DNA of 64,000 nt from Schlegelella_A sp035995885 (lineage in GTDB: Bacteria; Pseudomonadota; Gammaproteobacteria; Burkholderiales; Burkholderiaceae_C): contig DASYKC010000014.1 of assembly GCA_035995885.1 (NCBI GenBank), positions 1 through 64,000 of the forward strand, written 5' to 3'. A program made the translations under genes and the position numbers. Below, piece after piece: positions 1 to 7,718 of this stretch. Each line of letters begins with the position of its first letter. Position 1 is the first letter of the stretch. The notes under the pieces were generated by a model. That model was not told the DNA's origin, made no database searches, and saw nothing but the letters and a program-made list of their open reading frames with translations.

Positions 1-2
1 GC

Positions 3-434
3 GGTGTCGTGCCCGCGCTGTCACCGAAATGGATTCGGCAGATCGGCATTCGCAGTGTCGATCCGGGCGAGAAGCGCTTCGTCAACGACATGGGGCTCGA
101 AGTGTTCGACATGCGCTACATCGACGAGATGGGGATGCGCCACGCGATGGAGCTCGCGCTGGCGACGATCGATGCCAACACCCACCTGCACGTGAGCTTC
201 GACGTCGACTTCCTCGACGCCGACATCGCCCCCGGCGTCGGCACCACCGTCAAAGGCGGGCCGACCTACCGCGAGGCGCAGCTGTGCATGGAGATGATCG
301 CCGACACCGGCGCCCTCGCCTCGCTCGACGTGATGGAGCTCAATCCCGCGCTCGACATCAGGAACCGGACGGCCGAGATCGCCGTCGACCTGATCGAGAG
401 CCTGTTCGGCAAGAGCACGCTGATGCGCCGCTAG
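3..434 (+). CDS. rocF: Arginase, C-terminal part (5' end outside the window)
   Basis: This is the last 144 codons of an arginase, the manganese enzyme that splits arginine into ornithine and urea in the cytoplasm. The frame is open at the left edge, so the gene is cut by the window, not truncated in the genome. The stretch SFDVDFLDADIAPGVGT (about residues 62-78 of the fragment) carries the Asp-x-Asp manganese ligands of the ureohydrolase family. The segment that follows, running from GGPTYREA to ASLDVMELNPALD, matches the family's usual C-terminal half, including the conserved Glu near the active site. Agmatinase or formiminoglutamase are relatives, but the IRSVDPGEK segment fits arginase better. 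No terminator hairpin is obvious before the convergent gene that ends 22 bases downstream. Confidence 0.85.
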   Translation, partial: GVVPALSPKWIRQIGIRSVDPGEKRFVNDMGLEVFDMRYIDEMGMRHAMELALATIDANTHLHVSFDVDFLDADIAPGVGTTVKGGPTYREAQLCMEMIADTGALASLDVMELNPALDIRNRTAEIAVDLIESLFGKSTLMRR

Positions 435-456
435 GCGCCTCACGGCACGGGTCGCC

Positions 457-2343
457 TCAGGGCTTCTCGGGGCGGCAGCTGCGCGCCGGCGCGGCCGGCA
501 GCGCGACCCGGTCGACGAGCTCGTGCTTCGGACCGCGCAGCGGGCCGTGAAGACGGATCGAGCGGTCGAGTATGAACAGGCCCGGCTGTTTCGCTTCCGG
601 CGTGAGGACGACGTCGATCGCCTCGTTCCTCAGATCGATCGTGCCGCTGCCGATCGTTCGCGTCCGCTCGGTGTCGATGGCGAGCGAGCGGATCCTGCCG
701 ATGCCGCGCTCGAGCTCGAGCGACGCGGCGGCGCAGCGGAGCGCGATCGGCTCGGCGCCGACGAGCATGCTGCGAACGACCCGGCCGCCCTGCAAGCCGA
801 TCTTGGCGTCGAGCAGGCTCGAGATCGTTCCGCCGGAGACGAATGCGCTGACCGTTCCGGTCGCGCTCGCCAGCACGGCCGCGGCGGAATCGCCCTCTGC
901 CCGCAGCACGGCGCGACCCTGCAACGTTCCGCCGAGGAGGCTTTTCGCGGCCTGCGCCGGCAGGAGCGATTCGATGCGGATCGCGCTGACGTCGACCTCG
1001 ACGTCGCCGCGCGGCGGTCTGCTCGCGACATCGACGCTCGCCTTGCCGACGGCGTGGCCCTGGCCGACGCCGACGTCGAAGCGCGACACGGTGAGGCGGC
1101 CATCGGCGAGCGACGCATCGACGCGGCCGCTCTGCAGCCACGGCATTCCCTCGCCATGGAGCCGGCGCGCGACGAAGCTGAGGTCGGAGTCGACTGGACG
1201 GGCGCGCGGCGGATCGGCCGTGCCGGCACCGCTGCTCGCCGGCGCGCTCGCCGCGGCGGCGCTCGCGGGCCGGCTCGCCGCGACCGCGCTGCGCCCGATC
1301 GCCTTCGCGGGCCGGCGCGGCACGAGCGAGCGCAGGTCGGCGAGGCTCGCCGACTCGCTCGTCAGCCGAGCGCGGACGAGAGCGCGATCGTCGCCGCGCG
1401 TCCAGCTCAGCTCGCCGGCGAGGTCGGTCGCACCGAGGCGGCCCGTGGCGATCGTCAGCGCATAGCGGCCGGGCTCGCCCTTCAGCGCGCCCGCGACCGC
1501 GACTGCACGCGCCTCGGGCTGATGCGTGCCGAGCAGCGCCGCGAAGGGCGCGAGCGACGGCGCCGCCAGCGCGACGCGGGCATTGACAAGCGGATCGCGG
1601 ATGATGTCGCCGAGGTGGCCGTCGAAGTCGAGGCGGGCGCCGCCCGACGTGACCTCGCCGCGGGTGCGGAACGCGCTTCCGGTCTCGGCGAAGCTGAGCA
1701 CCGCGCCGGTCGCCGCGTCGATGACGAAGGGAACGCCGCGCCAGCGGCCGCGAACGTCGAGCCGGTTCGGCATCGGCTCGCTGCCGGCGCTGCGCTCGGC
1801 CGGGTCGGGATTCGGGCTGGCTTTCGCCTCGAGGTCGAGCGCCAGCCCCTCGTGGGCGAAGCGCACGGTCGCGTTGTCGCCGCGGATCGACAGGACCTTG
1901 AACAGGCCCGGGCCGCGATCGTCGGGGTTGCTGAGGCGCCAGTTGCGCAGGCCGTCGGCGCGCCGCTCCAGATCGACCTCGCCGTCGCGCAGGATCATCA
2001 GCGCGATCACTGGCCGTCGCTCGCGCAGGCTGCGCCACGAGAATTCCGCGGTCGCCGCGCCGAGCACCGCGAACGGACGCTGCGCGTCGGCCCACGGCGC
2101 GTTGTCGATGCGCACGCCGCGAAAGTGGATCACCGGCAGGAGCGCGCCGGTCAGCGTCACCCACATCGAATCGAAGTGGACCGTGCGGCGCGCGCTGGCG
2201 CCGAGCTGGTGGCCGACCATGGGCGCGAGCCACCAGGGCTGCAGCAGCAGCGCCAGGACGAGGGCCGCGGCGAAGACGGCGAGACCGCGGCGCAGCGTCC
2301 GCGTCCAGGTCCTCGACGGCGGGGCCACCGTCGCGTCGATCAT
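457..2343 (-). CDS. AsmA-family inner-membrane protein
   Basis: A 628-residue protein with an N-terminal membrane anchor (about residues 20-42, rich in Ala, Leu and Val) followed by a long periplasmic part. The N-terminal region FDSMWVTLTGALLPVIHFRG and the C-terminal block from about residue 480, containing SSLLDAKIGLQGG and a GSGTIDLRNEAIDV segment, are typical of AsmA proteins. That family is thought to act in outer-membrane biogenesis and lipid transport, as part of the bridge-like AsmA/VPS13-related group. The middle is low-complexity Ala/Ser-rich (about 340-385) and may be a spacer. The ATG start leaves a short basic head before the anchor, as expected. It lies convergent to the arginase gene and alone on its strand, so an operon partner is not evident. 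The substrate cannot be read from the sequence. Confidence 0.8.
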   Translation of the reverse strand: MIDATVAPPSRTWTRTLRRGLAVFAAALVLALLLQPWWLAPMVGHQLGASARRTVHFDSMWVTLTGALLPVIHFRGVRIDNAPWADAQRPFAVLGAATAEFSWRSLRERRPVIALMILRDGEVDLERRADGLRNWRLSNPDDRGPGLFKVLSIRGDNATVRFAHEGLALDLEAKASPNPDPAERSAGSEPMPNRLDVRGRWRGVPFVIDAATGAVLSFAETGSAFRTRGEVTSGGARLDFDGHLGDIIRDPLVNARVALAAPSLAPFAALLGTHQPEARAVAVAGALKGEPGRYALTIATGRLGATDLAGELSWTRGDDRALVRARLTSESASLADLRSLVPRRPAKAIGRSAVAASRPASAAAASAPASSGAGTADPPRARPVDSDLSFVARRLHGEGMPWLQSGRVDASLADGRLTVSRFDVGVGQGHAVGKASVDVASRPPRGDVEVDVSAIRIESLLPAQAAKSLLGGTLQGRAVLRAEGDSAAAVLASATGTVSAFVSGGTISSLLDAKIGLQGGRVVRSMLVGAEPIALRCAAASLELERGIGRIRSLAIDTERTRTIGSGTIDLRNEAIDVVLTPEAKQPGLFILDRSIRLHGPLRGPKHELVDRVALPAAPARSCRPEKP

Positions 2344-2462
2344 GGCGCGGTCGAGCGCGCTCGCGGCTGCGCCCTCGATGAGCGATCGTCCGACATCGCC
2401 CAGGCGACGACCGCGCGAGACTGCTGCCGAGCCCGCATGGCTCGCAGCCAGGAGACCCGACG

Positions 2463-2660
2463 ATGACCGCTCCCTCCCCTGCCGCAGACCCGGCGCCGAT
2501 CGAGCCCGGCGCGAAGGCCGACGACGATGACGATGACCAATGGCGCCATCCGCCCGTTGCCCCGGTCGACGAGCGCAATCCGCTCAAGTCGCTCGGCGAG
2601 GCGGTCGGCGAGACCGTGACCGGCAGCGACGCCGGACCGCCCGCCACGCCGAAGCGCTGA
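2463..2660 (+). CDS. Small acidic proline-rich protein, unknown function
   Basis: A 65-residue protein with an Asp run at residues 21-26 followed by QWRHPPVAPVDERNPLKSLGEAV. It has no signal peptide or membrane segment. An AGGAGA sequence lies about 6 bases before the ATG, which supports translation, and the gene sits divergently from the AsmA-like gene in what would otherwise be an empty gap. The motif around ERNPLKSLGEAVGE looks conserved rather than random, but I do not recognise a family. It may be a short cytoplasmic protein with a disordered acidic head. Confidence 0.5.
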   Translation: MTAPSPAADPAPIEPGAKADDDDDDQWRHPPVAPVDERNPLKSLGEAVGETVTGSDAGPPATPKR

Positions 2661-2700
2661 TCGCCGGGTCGGGCGGGCGACCGTCGCGTCAGCTCGCGTC

Positions 2701-2847
2701 GCTCTCGCGCGTACGCGCTGCGCTACCGCGACGTCGGGCACCCGCGTGCACAACGTCAATCTCGTCTTCGAATTGCAGCGCGACGGCAGCTGGGAGCTGT
2801 TCGCAACCGCATGGCCCCGGGGCAACTGCTTCGAGATCAATCGCTGA
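2701..2847 (+). pseudogene. Possible gene remnant ending in a 28-residue conserved-looking tail
   Basis: Between the small acidic protein and ku, a short frame ends at the TGA at 2845-2847. Its last residues read LVFELQRDGSWELFATAWP followed by RGNCFEINR. These look like real protein: hydrophobic/polar alternation, and less GC-biased codons (ttg, gaa, aat) than the surroundings. A GTG at 2746 would give a 33-residue peptide. Upstream, a neighbouring frame reads LRYRDVGHPR, so the two pieces could be one domain broken by a frameshift around 2740. This may be a decayed gene or a tiny real one. No ribosome binding site was found. Confidence 0.25.
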
Positions 2848-2865
2848 CGACGCTCGCGCGGCCCG

Positions 2866-3783
2866 TCAGGCGGCGTGCCGGGTCGCCTTCGACGACCCGG
2901 CGGCCTTGGCGGCTTTGGCCGGCGTGCTCTTTCGCGCCGCCTTGCGGGCCGGAGCCGACCCGGTCGACTTGCCCGTCGCCGAGGCGGCGGGCTTCTTCGC
3001 GCCGAGGCTTTTCTTCAGCAGCTCGGTGAGGTCGACGACGTTGCTCGCCGCGCCGGTCGCGCCGGCGTCCTCGAGCGGCGTCACCTTCTCGGTCGCACCG
3101 GCCTTCACGCGCTGCGCCGCCAGCGCATGGATCGCCGAGGTGAACTTGTCGGCGTAGTCGCTCGGCTTCCAGGCGCCGGTCATGTCGCGGATCAGCTGGA
3201 CCGCCATCTTCATCTCGCCTTCCTTGGGCTTGGCTGCACCCTTGGCGGGAACCGCGATCTCGTCGCGCGGCCGCAGCTCCTCGGCCCAGCGGATCGTGTT
3301 GAGCATCAGCACGTCGCCGTCGGGAATGAGCGCGGCGAGGCGCTCCTTGGTGTGCATGACGACGCGGGCGATGCCGATGACACCGGCCGCCTTCATCGCG
3401 TCGCGCAGCAGCGCGTAGACCTTCTCGCCCTTCGGCAGCGGCGCGAGGTAGTACGGCTTCTCGAGGTAGGTGAACGGGATCTCGTCGGCGCGGACGAAGG
3501 TCTCGATCTCGATCGTCTGCGTCGAGACCGGATAGGCTTCCTTGATCTCGTCGTCGCTGAGGACGACGTAGTCGCCGTCGGCCTGCTTGATGCCCTTGAC
3601 GATGTCGTCGCGATCGATCTCCTTGCCGGTCCGCTTGTTGACGCGCTTGTAGCCGACCGGATCCATCGACCGCTTGTCGAGCCAGTCGAAGTCGATGCCG
3701 ATCTCCTGCGACGCCGGGTAGAGCGCGACCGGCACGTGCACCAGGCCGAAGCTGATGGCGCCTTTCCAGATCATCCTTGCCAT
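2866..3783 (-). CDS. ku: Ku protein for non-homologous end joining
   Basis: A 305-residue bacterial Ku homologue. The start MARMIWKGAISFGLVHVPV is the family signature. The core beta-barrel/DNA ring extends to about residue 255, including EIPFTYLEKPYYLAP and a region near LNTIRWAEELR. Bacterial Ku binds DNA ends as a homodimer and recruits the ligase LigD. The last 45 residues are a Lys/Ala/Ser-rich tail (KKPAASATGK and AARKSTPAKAAKAA), of the kind that mediates extra DNA contacts in several bacterial Ku proteins. No ligD lies in this window, so its partner must be elsewhere. A small gene on the same strand starts upstream and ends 33 bases before this start. Confidence 0.95.
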   Translation of the reverse strand: MARMIWKGAISFGLVHVPVALYPASQEIGIDFDWLDKRSMDPVGYKRVNKRTGKEIDRDDIVKGIKQADGDYVVLSDDEIKEAYPVSTQTIEIETFVRADEIPFTYLEKPYYLAPLPKGEKVYALLRDAMKAAGVIGIARVVMHTKERLAALIPDGDVLMLNTIRWAEELRPRDEIAVPAKGAAKPKEGEMKMAVQLIRDMTGAWKPSDYADKFTSAIHALAAQRVKAGATEKVTPLEDAGATGAASNVVDLTELLKKSLGAKKPAASATGKSTGSAPARKAARKSTPAKAAKAAGSSKATRHAA

Positions 3784-3816
3784 GACGGCTCCTCGTTCAT
3801 CGATGCGGCGCCCGGC

Positions 3817-4140
3817 TCAGCAGTCGGGACATTCCTCGATCAGGTCGGCGCCGTTGTCGGCATCGACGCCGTGGTCGAGCACGGTCCGGCCGCCGCAGGT
3901 CGCGCACGGCGCCGGCGATGCCGCGGCGAGGCCGCGCCACGCCGCGTCCCGGATCGGGCTCGCGCCCTCCTGGCGGGCCGCCGCGGCGGCGCTCTTCGCG
4001 TCGGCGCGCCAGCGCACGCCGTCCCAGCACGCGTACGGACCCGCCGGCGCGCGGCGCTCGTACACGCCGGCGCGACACGGCGACGATGTTGCGTCGAACC
4101 AGCCGGTTCTGGCCGGCGCTTCGGCGGCGATCGTCTTCAT
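3817..4140 (-). CDS. Small protein with a C-terminal CxxC...CxxC zinc-ribbon-like end
   Basis: A 107-residue protein of unknown function. The first part contains PCRAGVYERR and YACWDGVRWRADA. This resembles short bacterial domains whose pattern is 'P-x-R-x-G-x-Y ... W-D-G-x-x-W'. The C-terminal part has PCATCGG and ends in EECPDC, two CxxC pairs that could bind zinc. There is no signal peptide, so a cytoplasmic location is likely. It lies directly upstream of ku on the same strand (33-base gap) and divergently from the thioredoxin gene. A link to end joining is only positional. Confidence 0.6.
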   Translation of the reverse strand: MKTIAAEAPARTGWFDATSSPCRAGVYERRAPAGPYACWDGVRWRADAKSAAAAARQEGASPIRDAAWRGLAAASPAPCATCGGRTVLDHGVDADNGADLIEECPDC

Positions 4141-4182
4141 TGTCTACAGTCGCATCGGCGCGCCGATTGCCGCGACCCTGCC

Positions 4183-4515
4183 ATGACTCCGCCTCTGTTC
4201 CCTTCAGCGCAAGAGCCGACGCGCGAGGCCGTCGACGCCCTCGCCGGCCCGACGCTGCTCGAATTCGGCACCTCGTGGTGCGGCCATTGCCGCGCCGCCC
4301 AGCCGCTGATCGCCGCGGCGTTGGCCGCGCATCCGGCGGTGCGCCATGTCAAGGTCGAGGACGGCAGCGGCTTGCCGCTCGGCCGCTCGTTCGGCGTCAA
4401 GCTCTGGCCGACGCTCGTCTTCCTCGCCGACGGCCGTGAAGTGACGCGCCTCGTCCGCCCGCGCGACCCGACCTCGATCGCGACGGCGATCGGTCTCATC
4501 GCGCGACCGGCGTGA
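4183..4515 (+). CDS. Thioredoxin-family protein, cytoplasmic
   Basis: A 110-residue protein with a single thioredoxin fold. The redox motif is WCGHC (about residues 31-35, inside LLEFGTSWCGHCRAAQPLI). The conserved cis-proline region is at LWPTLVFLADG (about 71-81). The CGHC active site is less usual than CGPC and tends to be more oxidising; this is seen in many stand-alone thioredoxin-like proteins. There is no signal peptide, so it probably works in the cytoplasm. The ATG at 4183 is used because the frame upstream is a different, arginine-rich shadow. The short 42-base gap to the divergent zinc-ribbon gene must hold both promoters. Confidence 0.85.
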   Translation: MTPPLFPSAQEPTREAVDALAGPTLLEFGTSWCGHCRAAQPLIAAALAAHPAVRHVKVEDGSGLPLGRSFGVKLWPTLVFLADGREVTRLVRPRDPTSIATAIGLIARPA

Positions 4516-4548
4516 CCGCCAGGAGCGAGCGACGTCGGCGTCACGCGC

Positions 4549-5007
4549 TCATTGCTTGGTCGTTCCGGCCGACGGCGCGGTCGGCGACAGGCCGCTCGTG
4601 CCGACCGGGTTGATGCCCTCGGGATTGGCGCTGCCCTTGGGTGAGGTGCCGAACTTGGCGTTGGTCCGGGCGGTGATGTCGCGCGCCTTGACGGCCGTCT
4701 TGTGACCCATGCGGCGCGCCTCGCTGGCGGTCTTGTGCGCGACCCGGCGCGTCGAATCGGCGACCTTGTGGGCGCCATGGCGCGCCTTGTCCTTCGCTTC
4801 GCGCGCTTCCTCGCGAGCGCTGTTGCGGCGCTCGCGCGTCGTCGTCGTCGACGAGGTGTCCGGGTTGGCGCGATAGTTGGCCATGGCCTCCTCGCGATTG
4901 CGCTCGCGGCGTTCCTGGTCGGCCTGGCCGGAGTAGACGGTCTGCGCGCCGGCCGCGCAGGACGCGAGGGCGAGCAGGGCGAGAACAATCTTGGGCGAAG
5001 TTTTCAT
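4549..5007 (-). CDS. Secreted Lys/Arg/Ala-rich protein, unknown function
   Basis: A 152-residue protein with a clear signal peptide (MKTSPKIVLALLALASCAAG, cleavage near AGAQT). The mature part is highly charged and probably helical: QERRERNREEAMANYRANP, then repeating Lys/Arg/Ala blocks such as AHKVADSTRRVAHKTA and ARRMGHKTAVKARD, and a Gly/Pro/Ser-rich end. The repeats look like those of small secreted histone-like or late-embryogenesis-like proteins. I chose the ATG at 5007 because GAGGAA lies 5 bases upstream and it starts the signal peptide directly. It lies divergent from exonuclease III. No enzymatic motif is seen. Confidence 0.65.
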   Translation of the reverse strand: MKTSPKIVLALLALASCAAGAQTVYSGQADQERRERNREEAMANYRANPDTSSTTTTRERRNSAREEAREAKDKARHGAHKVADSTRRVAHKTASEARRMGHKTAVKARDITARTNAKFGTSPKGSANPEGINPVGTSGLSPTAPSAGTTKQ

Positions 5008-5184
5008 TACATTCCTCGACATGTCATGGATCAACGATCGCGCACCGACCGATGCGCGGACGACCGGCAGTGTCGAATGCGGTCGCGCCCCGGCGCCAGA
5101 GCGCTTGGCTGAAGCGCTTGGCCGACGCCGGCCCGTCCGCACGTCGGAGTTGCCCTACCCTGGAGGCCTGCCGCGCCTGTCGTC

Positions 5185-5964
5185 ATGAAAATCGCCACCT
5201 TCAACGTCAACGGCATCACGGCGCGCCTGCCGCGCCTGCTCGAGTGGCTCGCCGAAACCGAGCCCGACGTCGCCTGCCTGCAGGAGCTCAAGACCTCGGA
5301 CGAGACCTTCCCGGCGCTCGAGCTGCAGGCGGCCGGCTATCGCGCCGTCTGGCACGGCCAGAAGGGCTTCAACGGCGTCGCCATCCTGGCCCGCGGCGAC
5401 GACCTGGTCGAGCGTCGGCGCGGCCTGCCCGGCGACCCCGACGACACCCACAGCCGCTACATCGAGGCCGAAACGCACGGCCTGGTCGTCGCCTCGATCT
5501 ACCTGCCGAACGGCAATCCGCAGCCCGGGCCGAAGTTCGCCTACAAGCTGGCCTGGTTCGAGCGCCTCGCGGCGCACGCGGCGAGCCTGATCGCGAGCGA
5601 GCGGCCGGTCGTCCTCGCCGGCGACTACAACGTCGTCGCGACCGACGAGGTCGGCGACATCTATTCGCCGCGCTCGTACCTGAACGACGCGCTGCTCCAG
5701 CCGGAGACGCGCAGCGCCTACCGCGGCCTGCTCGGCCAGGGCTGGACCGACTCGATCCATCACCTGCATCCGGGCCAGCCGATCTACACCTACTGGGACT
5801 ATTTCCGCAAGCGCTTCGACCGCGACGCGGGGCTGCGCATCGACCACCTGCTGCTCAACGCCCCGGCCGCGGCGCGGCTGCGCTCGGCGGGCGTCGACAA
5901 GTTCCTGCGCGCGCGCGAGAAGCCGAGCGACCACGCGCCGACCTGGATCACGCTCGACGGCTAG
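5185..5964 (+). CDS. xth: Exodeoxyribonuclease III / AP endonuclease
   Basis: A 259-residue member of the exonuclease III family, which cuts DNA at abasic sites and removes 3'-blocked ends in base-excision repair. Family motifs are all present: KIATFNVNGI at the start, LQELK with the metal-binding Glu34, GDYNVVATDEV (catalytic Asp and Asn), RIDHLL near residue 220 and SDHAP near residue 252. The length is normal for the family. The ATG at 5185 begins exactly at the conserved N-terminus. The stop codon lies inside a perfect 28-bp palindrome that separates it from the convergent TonB-like gene. Confidence 0.95.
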   Translation: MKIATFNVNGITARLPRLLEWLAETEPDVACLQELKTSDETFPALELQAAGYRAVWHGQKGFNGVAILARGDDLVERRRGLPGDPDDTHSRYIEAETHGLVVASIYLPNGNPQPGPKFAYKLAWFERLAAHAASLIASERPVVLAGDYNVVATDEVGDIYSPRSYLNDALLQPETRSAYRGLLGQGWTDSIHHLHPGQPIYTYWDYFRKRFDRDAGLRIDHLLLNAPAAARLRSAGVDKFLRAREKPSDHAPTWITLDG

Positions 5965-5986
5965 GGCCGTCGCGACGGCCCTAGCC
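5959..5986. terminator. Perfect 28-bp palindrome between convergent genes; candidate bidirectional terminator
   Basis: Each half is a 14-base arm, GGCTAGGGCCGTCG, followed immediately by its exact reverse complement. The xth stop codon (5962-5964) is inside the left arm, and the convergent TonB/AgmX-like gene ends at 5988. Its position between two 3' ends suggests a shared transcription stop. No T-tract follows on either side, so it is not a textbook intrinsic terminator. Confidence 0.55.
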
Positions 5987-5987
5987 G

Positions 5988-7217
5988 CTAGGAGGGCAGG
6001 AAGTCGAGCGGGTAGTTGACGACCATCTCGTTGACGTCCTTCGCGCCGAAGTCGAAGGTCTTGATCCGCGCCAGCAGCTTGGCCTCGATCTCGGGCATCT
6101 TCAGCTCGCTCGAGACGATGCGCAGGTCGGTGATGCCGCCCGAGGGCGCGATCGTCAGCTTGAGGACGACCTTGCCCTGCAGGCCCGGCTCGTCGCGCAG
6201 GGCGCGGTTGTAGATGGCGTAGATCGATCCCTTGTTGCGCTCGAAGACGAGGCGGACGTCCTCGATCGCGCGCGAGGCCTTGCCGCTGCCGCCCTTGGTG
6301 AGGTTGCCGCCGCCGCCGCCGCCATTACCGCCGGCGCCGCCGACGCCGCTGCCCGTGCCGTCGCCGCGGCCGCGCGAACCGCCGCCGCCGGCACCGCCGC
6401 CGCCGCCGCCGCCGATCACGCCTTCGACCATCGTCAGCGACTGGCCGGCGAGGCCGCCGCCGCCGGTGTTCTTGCTGTAGCCGGCGGTGTTGATGCCGCC
6501 GCTGCCGTTGGTCGCGTTCGAGGTGATCATCGCCCGCACCGGCACGCCGGCCTCGGTGCCGGCACCGACGCCGACGCCGACGCTGGTGCCGACGCCCGGA
6601 CCCTGCTTGACCGGGGCGAGCTGGACCGCGATCGGCGCGCCGTGCAGTTCCTGCAGGTCGTTGTTCATCGCCAGGAGACCGATGCCGGCGACCTTGCGCC
6701 GCGCCGCGTCGATCTCGCCCGGCGGCTTGTTCGGCTGCGGCACGCGCGCCTCGGGCACCGGCGCTTCCTTGTTGAGCGCGACCTTGGCGGGCGCGTCGGG
6801 GCGGCGCGCCGGCGGCCGGACCGGATCAGGCTTGTTGTTGTTGAGCGCGACCGCCTTTTCCGGCGGCGGCTTGGGCAGATCGGCCTTCGCCTTCGTCTTG
6901 GGCTTTTCGGGCTCGGGCTTGGCCTGCTCGAGCATCAGCCTGGCCATCGGCGCCGAGACCACGGGTGCCAGCGTCGGATCGGGCTTTCGCACCGGCAGCC
7001 ACGGCATCAGGAAGAAGAAGATCGCGCAGCTGATGAGGACTCGCTCGGCGATGCGGCGAAAGCGCGCGTCGTCGTCGGACGACGCCGACCACGGCATGAC
7101 GCGCGAGCGGAACGAGACCCGGCCGCGCTTCCTCTTGGGCTTGCCGTGGCTGCGCGAATCGTCGCGGCTGCTGTTCATCGTCACTCGGCCGGCCTCGGAC
7201 ATGCGTGCCGCCCTCAC
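5988..7217 (-). CDS. TonB/AgmX(PglI)-like energy-transducing protein
   Basis: A 409-residue protein, last gene of the long minus-strand cluster. It has a basic cytoplasmic head, one membrane helix (about 57-76, ISCAIFFFLMPWLPV), a Pro/Lys-rich spacer (about 78-165, KPEPEKPKTKAKADLPKPPP), a strongly glycine-rich linker (about 250-315) and a C-terminal TonB-like domain. That domain reads VRLVFERNKGSIYAIYNRAL to the end, with LQGKVVLKLTIAPSGGI, the pattern of the AgmX/PglI C-terminal domain. Such proteins carry energy from a TolQ/ExbD motor to the outer membrane; AgmX (GltJ) belongs to the Myxococcus gliding machine. It starts with GTG, overlapping the ExbD stop (GTGA); an ATG five codons in is the alternative. 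Confidence 0.85.
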   Translation of the reverse strand: MRAARMSEAGRVTMNSSRDDSRSHGKPKRKRGRVSFRSRVMPWSASSDDDARFRRIAERVLISCAIFFFLMPWLPVRKPDPTLAPVVSAPMARLMLEQAKPEPEKPKTKAKADLPKPPPEKAVALNNNKPDPVRPPARRPDAPAKVALNKEAPVPEARVPQPNKPPGEIDAARRKVAGIGLLAMNNDLQELHGAPIAVQLAPVKQGPGVGTSVGVGVGAGTEAGVPVRAMITSNATNGSGGINTAGYSKNTGGGGLAGQSLTMVEGVIGGGGGGGAGGGGSRGRGDGTGSGVGGAGGNGGGGGGNLTKGGSGKASRAIEDVRLVFERNKGSIYAIYNRALRDEPGLQGKVVLKLTIAPSGGITDLRIVSSELKMPEIEAKLLARIKTFDFGAKDVNEMVVNYPLDFLPS

Positions 7218-7711
7218 GGCTCGAACCTCTGGCGCACGGCGAACGAGACGTCGCTGTAGCCGGCGCGCGCCGCGGTGAACATCACCTTGCGCAGCAGGCG
7301 GTACGGGATGTCCTTGTCGGCCATGATCGTGACGCGCTTGCTGTCGGCCTCGTTCTCCTTGCGGATCACCTCGCGCGACGCCTCGACGTCGAGCTCGGCC
7401 TTGAGCGGCTGGATCATGTCGCCCTCGACCGCGAGCGCGTCCTTGACCATCGCGACGACCTTGCCGCCGACCAGGATCTCGCTGCCGGTGACGACGACGA
7501 GCAGGGTTTCCTTCGGCGCCTTCTGCGACATCGACTCGGGCAGCTTGACGGCGCGCGGGCTGGCGAGCGTCTCGACGCCGCCGCTGTTCGAGAGCAGGAA
7601 GAAGATCAGGATCGTGAAGACGTCGATCAGCGACACCAGGTTCATGTCGACCATCGACTGGTTGCGGTTGCGCCGCTCGGCGCGCTTCTGCAGCGGGGAT
7701 AAGGGCTTCAT
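7214..7711 (-). CDS. ExbD/TolR-family protein with the channel aspartate
   Basis: A 165-residue biopolymer-transport protein. After a basic N-terminus, one membrane helix carries LVSLIDVFTILIFFLL. Asp30 in it matches the essential proton-path aspartate of ExbD and TolR. The periplasmic part (about 50-165) has the usual ExbD fold pattern, with VVVTGSEILVGGKVVA and a C-terminal region containing DKDIPYRLLRKVMFTAARAG. It follows the other ExbD gene by 7 bases and overlaps the TonB-like gene by four. Together with the TolQ-like protein it should form the proton-driven stator of the cluster. Confidence 0.9.
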   Translation of the reverse strand: MKPLSPLQKRAERRNRNQSMVDMNLVSLIDVFTILIFFLLSNSGGVETLASPRAVKLPESMSQKAPKETLLVVVTGSEILVGGKVVAMVKDALAVEGDMIQPLKAELDVEASREVIRKENEADSKRVTIMADKDIPYRLLRKVMFTAARAGYSDVSFAVRQRFEP

Positions 7712-7718
7712 GGCCGCG

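Noticed and set aside
2866..3783. A complete end-joining operon (ku plus ligD)
   Set aside because: No ATP-dependent ligase, primase or phosphoesterase of the LigD type occurs in the flanking genes.
6280..6480. Glycine-codon-rich tract as a CRISPR array or microsatellite element
   Set aside because: The repeats are in frame with the TonB/AgmX-like gene and encode its Gly-rich linker; there are no spaced identical repeats.
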